Below are positions 34,501 to 43,200 of a stretch of 64,000 nucleotides of DNA, piece after piece; the first letter of the stretch is position 1, and every line of letters begins with the position of its first letter. A program made the translations under genes and the position numbers. Below the pieces are notes generated by a model. That model was not told the origin of the DNA. It saw nothing but the letters and a program-made list of their open reading frames with translations, and searched no databases. This stretch comes from Bolinopsis microptera (taxonomy: Eukaryota; Ctenophora; Tentaculata; Lobata; Bolinopsidae), in NCBI RefSeq assembly GCF_026151205.1, contig NC_087076.1, forward strand, positions 12,261,675 through 12,325,674. Direction: 5' to 3'.

Positions 34501-36205
34501 AGGATCCTCGATGGTGTGCATATGTGTTGGGATTACATTCCATAATCGAGGTCCAGTGACTGCAAATGAGTTGTCATGTAGTGCTTGATTACGTTGACTG
34601 CTGGATTTAGCTATACTGGGCACAACTGCTTTTTGGCCATGTCTGAGAGTCACCGAGAACTGGATACCAATATCATTAGGGCACTTGCAATGCAGAACTT
34701 TCCACATGTTGATGATTAAATACCGTTCTCTTCTTCTTTGCAATGACATCAGATCTAGGGCCTTTAATCTCTGCCAGTAGTTGAGGTGCTGGGTGCCATC
34801 TATTTTCAATGTAAACGTACGCAGAATCCCTTCTAGCTGTTGGATGTCCTTGTTCTTAGAGCAATTCCACAGAGGACAGCAATACTCCAGATGGCTTCTA
34901 ACGAGAGACTTGTACAGAGTCATCATGGTGGCTTTGTCTCTCGTTTTGAACGCACTTAGCACCCAAGAAGCAACTTTTCCTGCGCGTTCAGCTATCCTGT
35001 TGACGTGTGGGGTCCAGGACAAATCAGCGGAAACTGTCACTCCTAGATCTTTCACCGTTTGAGTGGGGTACAGCATGTTTCCGTTAGACACTTCATATGT
35101 TTGAGCTTGGATGGCGAATGGATGATCAAACAAGGAATTCTTTGGAAAATGCTTGTGAACAAGAAGCTCAAACTTATCCTCATGAAGGGCCATGTTGTTG
35201 CACTTAGCCCAATTAACAACAGAGTTGAGATCATCCTGCAGGACATCTTTGTCGGCCAAACTGTAGATATGCTTAAGAATCCTAGTGTCATCAGCAAAGA
35301 ATCTGATGACAGACCCTTTAACACATAGCTTCATATCATTTATGAACAGAATGAATAACAGTGGCCCAAGAACGGTGCCTTGTGGAACTCCACTGAGGAT
35401 TGCGGCAGCAAACGATGATACACCATTTAACACAACACATTGCTTCCTTTCAGTCAGGAAGGATCGGATCCAGTTTACCACCTTCTCATTAAACCCCAAT
35501 CTCTTCATTTTCAGAAGCAGTAACCGATGATCGACCTTATCAAAGGCTTTGGCAAAATCCAAATATATAGCGTCAGTGTCTGCATTTCTAGTAAGACCTT
35601 GAACTATATCGTCTACGTGACTTAACAGCTGGGTAAGGCAGCTTCTTCCTGAGCGGAACCCGTGCTGGTTGTTGCAGAGTAACTGATTTTTTCTCAATAA
35701 AGTCAACCAATTTGTATAACTTATTTTTCAGGCCACGAGTTGATGAGTCAACACGAAGAGTTACTATTTGTAACTACTTCTTAATACTCCTATTTCACAG
35801 TTCACACCTATCATAATTCGATTGCAGCCCTTTCCTTAAACGATTCGGATTAATTTTTGCTCATTATTTTGAATGTTTTGGTAATTTGTAAATCTTTATA
35901 ACTTATTTTTCAGGCCACGAGTTGATGAGTCAACACGAAGAGTTACTATTTGTAACTACTTCTTAATACTCCTATTTCACAGTTCACACCTATCATAATT
36001 CGATTGCAGCCCTTTCCTTAAACGATTCGGATTAATTTTTGCTCATTGTTTTGAATGTTTCGGTATTTTGTAAATTTTTATAACTTATTTTTCAGGCCAC
36101 GAGTTGATGAGTCAACACGAAGAGGCAACCGGAGATGAGGCACTAAAAAAGGCACTTGAGTTTAAGAAGAGGATGGAGAATGTGGAGATTATTATCAATG
36201 CGTAA
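19510..36205 (+). CDS. BHMT: Betaine-homocysteine S-methyltransferase, nine exons
   Basis: Cytosolic zinc enzyme that transfers a methyl group from betaine to homocysteine, giving methionine and dimethylglycine. Exons: 19510-19527, 20638-20763, 21326-21445, 21648-21839, 22864-23118, 23263-23413, 32054-32199, 32446-32551 and 36096-36205. All junctions are GT-AG and in phase. The total is 407 residues; vertebrate BHMT has about 406. Exon 1 (MTRATG then GTAAGG) is inferred, but it fits the phase and length exactly. Zinc ligands are present: Cys212 in GINCHYDP and Cys295/Cys296 in [10 protein letters not shown]. Other hallmarks are [42 protein letters not shown] and [16 protein letters not shown]. 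The 8.6-kb intron 6 and 3.5-kb intron 8 are inflated by mobile elements. Intron 8 contains five decoy copies of the last exon's start. A partial paralog lies at 3-86. Confidence 0.92.
19528..20637. other. BHMT intron 1 with repeats
   Basis: Contains a poly-C tract (about 19565-19585), a TA microsatellite near 20370, and a ~50-bp segment present twice (about 20008-20058 and 20430-20480, containing CAGGCTGAGCGCCGCCCAGTA). The last looks like the right end of a dispersed element. Confidence 0.5.
20764..21325. other. BHMT intron 2 with a local direct repeat
   Basis: Two copies of a segment containing TTTCAAACTTTGAAACTGGA followed by TCTCAGATCCATTTCTGTGC lie at about 20974-21013 and 21088-21127. 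Otherwise nothing is seen. Confidence 0.5.
21840..22863. other. BHMT intron 4
   Basis: About 1 kb with moderate complexity and several short open frames that show no domain. It may contain old repeat sequence, but I cannot assign it. Confidence 0.4.
23573..23984. repeat. Duplicated intronic segment, copy A (412 bp)
   Basis: Nearly identical to 24360-24764 in the same orientation. Both start TATCGATAATCAAT and end GGTCACGATGTGATA. The spacer is about 375 bp. The sequence contains AGACCTGCCGCGCACGAGTG and CGATACTAGTGAGACTTAGT. Its end also matches the inverse of 14230-14285, so it is probably derived from a mobile element. Confidence 0.85.
24360..24764. repeat. Duplicated intronic segment, copy B (405 bp)
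   Basis: Second copy of the segment at 23573-23984, with scattered substitutions and small indels, for example loss of the second AACTTT and an added TA before AACACTAACTGAG. Confidence 0.85.
25114..25305 (+). other. Short proline-rich open frame, unassigned
   Basis: 63 codons ([20 protein letters not shown] and on), proline- and serine-rich, within BHMT intron 6 and directly beyond the 3' end of the antisense LINE. No domain is recognised. It could be part of an old element. Low confidence that it is a gene. Confidence 0.15.
25385..28125 (-). mobile_element. Non-LTR retrotransposon (APE endonuclease plus reverse transcriptase), 5'-truncated and frameshifted
   Basis: Antisense in BHMT intron 6. 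The minus-strand frame enters near 28125 inside the endonuclease ([14 protein letters not shown]), so its N-terminal catalytic part is absent. It then has LLGDFNAKV and the SDH-type motif [10 protein letters not shown]. The reverse transcriptase follows, with [34 protein letters not shown] and the active site [11 protein letters not shown]. Near 25760-25785 the frame breaks (HQTSLRL then stop); the other frame continues [20 protein letters not shown] and on to [11 protein letters not shown] before its stop at 25389. It resembles the family often mislabelled craniofacial development protein 2-like. It is inactive because of the truncation and frameshift. Confidence 0.85.
28440..29180. repeat. 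Strand-asymmetric pyrimidine-rich tract
   Basis: On the plus strand this is strongly C/T-rich with loosely repeated words TTCCTCGTCTCC, ACGTGTCT and AATGTCTTC. The 224-codon frame across it (28503-29177) is composed of S, F, C, P and L and reads as low complexity. It looks like a degenerate minisatellite attached to the putative ORF1-like sequence at 29039-29448. Confidence 0.5.
29039..29448 (-). pseudogene. Possible retroelement ORF1/gag-like fragment, frameshifted
   Basis: Two overlapping minus-strand frames. The first starts [14 protein letters not shown] and has an acidic serine-rich stretch. The second continues with a helical, coiled-coil-like part ([20 protein letters not shown], then [16 protein letters not shown]). 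Joined by a frameshift near 29240 they would give an acidic/basic protein with a coiled coil, as in ORF1 of some retroelements. No diagnostic motif is visible. Confidence 0.3.
30478..30705 (+). pseudogene. hAT-family transposase relic
   Basis: The frame reads [20 protein letters not shown], then [14 protein letters not shown], then [20 protein letters not shown], and stops at 30703-30705. The order TRW-S...MLER, then L...PF...TE.L..E, matches the central part of hAT/BED-type transposases. A stop lies just upstream and the C-terminal dimerisation region is missing, so only a fragment remains inside BHMT intron 6. Confidence 0.65.
31766..31835. repeat. Short interstitial TTAGGG-like clusters
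   Basis: GTTAGGGTTAGGGTTTC and GGTTAGGGTTAGGGTTGGG occur about 35 bp apart. This is the metazoan telomere motif, too short to be a telomere. Confidence 0.6.
33218..33270 (+). pseudogene. Decoy BHMT terminal exon 1
   Basis: Acceptor TTTTCAG, then in phase with exon 8: HELISQHEE followed by LLFVTTS and TAA. Differs from the other copies by M to I. It would give a 388-residue protein in place of 407. Confidence 0.6.
33412..33464 (+). pseudogene. Decoy BHMT terminal exon 2
   Basis: Acceptor TATTTTTCAG, then [16 protein letters not shown] and TAA, in phase with exon 8. Confidence 0.6.
34138..34190 (+). pseudogene. Decoy BHMT terminal exon 3
   Basis: Same structure as decoy 2. It is followed by the antisense LINE inserted in the downstream part of its unit. 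Confidence 0.6.
34297..35708 (-). mobile_element. CR1/jockey-like non-LTR retrotransposon, 3' part
   Basis: The minus-strand frame (35706 to 34339, 455 codons) begins inside the reverse transcriptase: [55 protein letters not shown] and the active site FFADDTRI. The usual C-terminal part follows ([10 protein letters not shown] and [13 protein letters not shown]) and a stop at 34339. Endonuclease and ORF1 are missing, so it is 5'-truncated, but the remaining frame is unbroken, which suggests a fairly recent insertion. It interrupts the BHMT last-exon repeat between decoys 3 and 4. AATTTGTA occurs on both sides (34289, 35709) as a possible target duplication. The 3' end has short AAAGTAAC-type repeats. 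Confidence 0.85.
35732..35784 (+). pseudogene. Decoy BHMT terminal exon 4
   Basis: Acceptor TATTTTTCAG, then [16 protein letters not shown] and TAA, in phase with exon 8. It lies directly right of the LINE. Confidence 0.6.
35914..35966 (+). pseudogene. Decoy BHMT terminal exon 5
   Basis: Same structure, exactly 182 bp after decoy 4 and 182 bp before the genuine last exon. Confidence 0.6.
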
Positions 36206-37244
36206 GGGAGTGTGTTGAGGCACGCGTATCTACTTTTAGTTTTACTTGTAGCTAATTAGCATATAATAATAATAATAGCACACAGCAAGGACATGTTACT
36301 GATCTACCTAGTATCGGACGTTATTTGACCGGACATTGCGTGTAGTAGTGAACCTGCGATGGGGTGGCATGTCAGCATATGCCTCAATAGGAATTATTAG
36401 GATATTACAAACATTTATTATATCAATTTTATCATATTATAATTCGACAATATCAATAAATTATGGTCGATCCTTCACATTATTTTAGTTTTTAATCTTT
36501 TTCGCCGTCATTGGCGATAAAACTTGTGTATTGCATGATACTGCAGTTATTATAGTTATACTTATAGCTGGACTTAAGTATTTGTTTGTGGCAATTTTTG
36601 GTACACGATTTTTTTTCTGATTTTGAAATGAAGGGAGCTAAGTTTATGGTGACAATGTATAATGAAGCATGGTTAAAATTATGAATTTCAACAATCACAT
36701 TTTACAATGTTTTAAATACATAAAATTTACCACCCAACAACTGTATTCACACCAAGGAGAAACGATTATATTTTAAACGGTTTATTTGTACTCAAAAAAG
36801 CTGAAAGTCAATGGCTTAGTTTAGAGTTAAGACAGTAAGACATAGTCATAAAAAGTCTGAAAATTGTTACAAAAATTGTTTATCAAAAACGATTTACCAA
36901 AAAATCAAAATAAATACTCCACGCGACAACTACAAAATAATCTAAATAAGTCTGTAATCAATCACTAAAACACTGCAAAAATACGAAACTACAAAACAAT
37001 GATCATCCCAAAATTTCGCGACTATAAGAATTATAAAGATTCCCTTACTATTACTAAAACCCTGACCTGACACACAGCATAATTTTGAATTTTAGATGGT
37101 TGAATATTTTTCCCCGCAAATGGTATTGATGGATTGGTTTGTTCGGATCAATTTTTAAAATCTGTCAGACTTGAGTTTCAATAAAGGAATATAACATCTA
37201 TCATAATTTAAGCGAATGAACGATCACAAAGCAAAATAACAAAA
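36206..37244. other. Tail-to-tail spacer between BHMT and the sugar transporter
   Basis: AT-rich 3' flank of both genes, with similarity to 87-390. Around 36314 is a single end resembling the terminal repeat of the 910-bp element (TATCGGACGTTATTTG). No gene is seen. Confidence 0.5.
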
Positions 37245-40200
37245 CTAAAACATGTAAGGCTGATTATTTTGGGTCCTTGCCCCCCTTATATTACCACTGC
37301 TATTCTCATTTGACACCCTGTGAACAACAGTCACATACTGTGGAGCATCCGCGGCGAACAATTCCGTCACCTGGTGGAGAGTCAACCCCTTTGTCTCCGG
37401 CAGAAACACGGCAACAAACACAGCCCCTAGGATCATGAACACTGCGTACATTAGGAACACCCACTTAGGGCTCCAGGCATCAACCAGCAGGGGCCAGGTG
37501 AAGACTGTTAAAAAGTTGAAGGTCCAGTTAACCGCGGAGACTATAGAGATAGCACGACCCTGGTTCTGCACTGTGAACAGTTCCCCTGACAGGACCCAGG
37601 GGATGCTGCCCCAAGCCATGGAGAATGAGAAGACGTAACTTCCGAGTGAGAGGGTCAGGAGAGCCATGTGGAGTCCTTTGTTGAGGAAACCAGCCAGAGA
37701 AAATAGTCCGAGGGAGAATGCGATCAGAACCGCGAATACCGTCAGCAGTAGTTTTCGTCCTGATTAATTTGGAAATTAGTTGCGGCAACTGAAATGAGAA
37801 TACAACAATCGGTACCGGCCCAGACTATTCAACGATTGATTAGACAATGTATTTTAATTCATGCATCACAAACCCGCTTTATCTGTCAGTGCTGCACTCC
37901 CGAAAGTGAACAAAAGAAACGCAGCTGACATCCCAGCAGTGCAGGTCCTCGGCTCTGTGAATCCTATTTCTCTGAATATCCTGTTAGAGTCCGCTAACAC
38001 CTGAAACAATAACGTTCATCAACAAACATAGGCACTATTATGTGGATAATTAGATATTATTATTAGAAAAACACAAATATGGGCATTATGTTGGTTGGGG
38101 GCCATCTACTTAGGACGTCCGGCAAATAGGGAGGGGGTGGTTTTGAAAATTTGGACACACCCGGACAGGGGGAGGGGGTGGTCTGAAAATCTGTGATTTT
38201 GTCGGACGTCCTAAGTAGATGGCCCCTTGGAGGAATCGCGTAATCTGCCGGAAGTTTTCTTGCACTTTTATGGGTAATTTTGAAATGATACGGAATCAGT
38301 TCATCTTCAGATTAAAAAAGGTAATCTGAATAATGTGCAATACTATAAGAAATTTAACTAATACCCAAGAAATGTAACTACTAACAGCGTTGATGGCGGT
38401 CCCTTGCTGGAGAGCCATGATAACACACATGATGAACAGAGGTTTAAGGTTCTGAGAACTAAAGAAGGGAACCCTACCATTCTCCTCACTGACCACGTCC
38501 ATCCTGCAACTTCTTTGTAGCCTGGAATAGTGAGGCTATTGTTAATAAGATGTATGTGAGCTGGATAATCAGGGAGAGGGGCCGAACTCGAGGGCGTGAG
38601 ACTCTAGGGCTGCCCCTACGAAACAGAACTCGAGGGCGTGGAGACGTGAAAAACGAAGCAGAAATTCGTATATGTCCTACCGGTAGGACATATTCAAAAT
38701 TTTCATTGCATCAAAGTTGTCTCCAGATATACTGCTTCCAGTACCTTGATGGCGACTTGTGTCAGTCTCACCGACCTCACTGATTGGTCACTGGTCAAAA
38801 TTTCAGTCGAAACCGCGAAATTTCGGTCAAGGGGACGGCAGAAAAGCTTCTGTCCATAATCTTCGAAAATATCTTTTTATATTCTGATGATTTTCCGTTC
38901 ATCAAAGCTTTCTTTGTGAATAGAACTTTGAATACCTCAATCGTGTCTTGTGTCATCCTCAGTGAACTTGTAAGATGGTCATTCAACAAAAATTCAGGCA
39001 AAGCAGTGAAATTTGGGTCGCGGAAAGCTTAAATTGGAATATGTCCTACCGGTAGTACATATTAAAAATATTCATTGCATTAAAGTTTCCTCCGGATATA
39101 CTTCTTACAGTACCCTGATGGCGACTTGTGTCACTCTCACCGACCTCACCGATTGGTCAATGGTCAAGATTCAAGAATGCAGCCAAAACCTTCCAAAATC
39201 TTCCAAAATCTCTTTTTCTCACAATAAAACCTGGCAAATAGCCAGACTTATATTATTATCAGTTTGAGGCTTGTTAATATTAATGCCTCTTATTTAACAA
39301 TTATGTCACATAATTATCACTAATTGTGTTGACTGACAGAAGAGATGTCTACAATTAAACGAATTTATCGTGGTCATTACAATAACCGAGTTTGTCATCA
39401 ATCCCAATCCCAAAGAATGAAACAACTCACACTTCAATCTCGTCATTAACTAAGTCCGGGTCCTCCTCCATCAGAGTATCTAATGCTGCTTCTGCTTCTC
39501 TAACTTTAGCTCTAGACATCAGCCACCTGATAAGAAGTGTGGAGTGAAATAGCTGTGCACATACGTACCAGCAAGCACATACGTACCAGCAAGCTTATAC
39601 TACTACTATCAACTATGTCGGTCATCGGAACTAAGTCCGATCTACGCCAGATAACCCCCTTTATATATCCCTGTCCCGCATCAGGATTCGCAGTTCCTCT
39701 TTAGAGTTTGTCCCAACTTCCTTCAGTAACATAGACAAGTAGCTTTGTCTTGCTCGGCCTTGCTGTGGTCTACCATGCATAGGTTCCCACAAGACTTATG
39801 TTAACTAGAATGTAAGTCCTCGCTAAAAACATTCAATCGTGCAAATCGGACAGTTTGAATTGTTCAACTTACTGCTGTTCTTTACAGTTTACTCTAAAGG
39901 TGTTCATGATCATGAGTTCACAGAAAATACAAAATGTCAAGAACACTGATGGTGGCCTATTACCTTGGAGTCTCAGGAGCGATAGCAATAAAAAAGAGAT
40001 TGAGAACAGCAATAGAGGAGGTAATGCAAGCAGTCCATCTGAAGGAAAGGTCGAGCACTGCTAGAACGTTGATCACTAGAATACCCAACTGCACCTGTTA
40101 AAATAGTGTCATGTTTATTGATGGTATATCACTAGAATACCCAACTGCACCTGTTAAAATAGTGTCATGTTTATTGATGGTATATCACTAGAATACCCAA

Positions 40201-43200
40201 CTGCACCTGTTAAAATAGTGTCATGTTTATTGATGGTATATCACTAGAATACCCAACTGCACCTGTTAAAATAGTGTCATGTTTATTGATGGTATATCAC
40301 TAGAATACCCAACTGCACCTGTTAAAATATTGTCATGTTTATTGATGGTATATCGCTAGAATACCCAACTGCACCTGTTAAAATAGTGTCATGTTTATTG
40401 ATGGTATATCACTAGAATACCCAACTGCACCTGTTAAAATAGTGTCATGTTTATTGATGGTATATCACTAGAATACCCAACTGCACCTGTTAAAATAGTG
40501 TCATGTTTATTGATGGTATATCACTAGAATACCCAGCTGCACCTGTTAAAATAGTGTCATGTTTATTGATGGTATATCACTAGAATACCCAACTGCACCT
40601 GTTAAAATAGTGTCATGTTTATTGATGGTATATCACTAGAATACCCAACTGCACCTGTTGAAATAGTGTCATGTTTATTGATGGTATATCACTAGAATAC
40701 CCAACTGCACCTGTTAAAATAGTGTCATGTTTATTGATGGTATATCACTAGAATACCCAACTGCACCTGTTAAAATAGTGTCATGTTTATTGATGGTATA
40801 TCACTAGAATACCCAACTGCACCTGTTAAAATAGTGTCATGTTTATTGATGGTATATCACTAGAATACCCACCTGCACCTGTTAAAATAGTGTCATGTTT
40901 ATTGATGGTATATCACTAGAATACCCAACTGCACCTGTTAAAATAGTGTCATGTTTATTGATGGTATATCACTAGAATACCCAACTGCACCTGTTAAAAT
41001 ATTGTCATGTTTATTGATGGTATATCGCTAGAATACCCAACTGCACCTGTTAAAATAGTGTCATGTTTATTGATGGTATATCACTAGAATACCCAACTGC
41101 ACCTGTTAAAATAGTGTCATGTTTATTGATGGTATATCACTAGAATACCCAACTGCACCTGTTAAAATAGTGTCATGTTTATTGATGGTATATCACTAGA
41201 ATACCCAGCTGCACCTGTTAAAATAGTGTCATGTTTATTGATGGTATATCACTAGAATACCCAACTGCACCTGTTAAAATAGTGTCATGTTTATTGATGG
41301 TATATCACTAGAATACCCAACTGCACCTGTTGAAATAGTGTCATGTTTATTGATGGTATATCACTAGAATACCCAACTGCACCTGTTAAAATAGTGTCAT
41401 GTTTATTGATGGTATATCACTAGAATACCCAACTGCACCTGTTAAAATAGTGTCATGTTTATTGATGGTATATCACTAGAATACCCAACTGCACCTGTTA
41501 AAATAGTGTCATGTTTATTGATGGTATATCACTAGAATACCCACCTGCACCTGTTAAAATAGTGTCATGTTTATTGATGGTATATCACTAGAATACCCAA
41601 CTGCACCTGTTAAAATAGTGTCATGTTTATTGATGGTATATCACTAGAATACCCAACTGCACCTGTTAAAATAGTGTCATGTTTATTGATGGTATATCAC
41701 TAGAATACCCAACTGCACCTGTTAAAATAGTGTCATGTTTATTGATGGTATATCACTAGAATACCCAACTGCACCTGTTAAAATAGTGTCATGTTTATTG
41801 ATGGTATATCACTAGAATACCCAACTGCACCTGTTAAAATAGTGTCATGTTTATTGATGGTATATCACTAGAATACCCAACTGCACCTGTTAAATTAGTG
41901 TCATGTTTATTGATGGTATATCACTAGAATACCCAACTGCACCTGTTAAAATAGTGTCATGTTTATTGATGGTATATCACTAGAATACCCAACTGCACCT
42001 GTTAAAATAGTGTCATGTTTATTGATGGTATATCACTAGAATACCCAACTGCACCTGTTAAATAGTGTCATGTTTATTGATGGTATATCACTAGAATACC
42101 CAACTGCACCTGTTAAAATAGTGTCATGTTTATTGATGGTATATCACTAGAATACCCAACTGCACCTGTTAAAATAGTGTCATGTTTATTGATGGTATAT
42201 CACTAGAATACCCAACTGCACCTGTTAAAATAGTGTCATGTTTATTGATGGTATATCACTAGAATACCCAACTGCACCTGTTAAAATAGTGTCATGTTTA
42301 TTGATGGTATATCACTAGAATACCCAACTGCACCTGTTAAAATATTGTCATGTTTATTGATGGTATATCACTAGAATACCCAACTGCACCTGTTAAAATA
42401 GTGTCATGTTTATTGATGGTATTTTGATTTCGCTCATTAAGGTTTTGATTTCAGTAAATGAATATGCTGACCTTTCACAAACCACAGATGTACAAACATA
42501 TTTTTTTACAACCAGCCTCGCTCTAGCCAGTCACTTTAGCCCAAACTGTATATCTTCCCAATAAGATTGCGAAACTGAGCAGCACTATAGTGTTGCAACA
42601 TCTCAAGACTATTTTCATCATGGTGGCTTCAAATTGAATGGATAATCACGAGAACACTCATATCGTCATACCTTTTTTTATCAGCGCCACACCTTTTTCA
42701 GCGTGGCACTATATATTATGCCTATCAAGCAACCATATATAATAGCGGCACTATTATGATATATAGCTGGAGGGATGTACTTATAGCTGCACCAGTGCAC
42801 CACCCACACGACTGACGACTGAATAGATATTTGCTAGACAGTAGCAGCAAATAAAAGCCTGACGGAAGCGTGACCCATTTATGATGAAGGCGGTGTGGGG
42901 TGGCGTGGGGCGGCGTGGTGCGTGATTGTTGGTATATAATGATATAATGATATAGTAAATGCGGCATTTGGGAGGACGGGTATGATGTGCAATGTTTTGA
43001 TTTTCGTACCTGCAGTTGCATAATCGATGCGAACTTTCCTCTATGCTTTGTTGGCGAGATCTCTGAGATGTAGGGCTGAAATTATCTTAGTTTATCGAAT
43101 TGTTGTTTCAAGAAAATGTCTGTTTTGTTTTTCTAAATAGACTCAGTGATGACAATTTTATGATCAAGATACATAACATTGTCTGTCTTGTCATCATTGA

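Larger units (their letters stand above)
32585..36095 (+). repeat. Tandem duplication of BHMT intron 8 end plus start of last exon
   Basis: A 182-bp unit consists of TATAACTTATTTTTCAG, 29 nt of the last exon, then TTACTATTTGTAACTACTTC and intron sequence running to TTGAATGTTTCGGTATTTTG. Unit acceptors are at 33217/33218, 33411/33412 (194 bp on, with a 12-bp insertion), 34137/34138, 35731/35732, 35913/35914 and 36095/36096. A copy without the exon part is at about 32617-32730 and is probably the original intron sequence. Unrelated or element sequence separates some copies. Confidence 0.9.

Noticed and set aside
40072-42422. CRISPR-like repeat array
   Set aside because: Units are contiguous 56-bp copies without unique spacers, within an animal gene intron.
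42565-42650. Candidate transporter TM5 exon reading IVLLSFAILLGRYTVW on the minus strand
   Set aside because: Hydrophobic, but neither end has a splice site in the needed phase; the 42801-42858 exon fits phase and total length.
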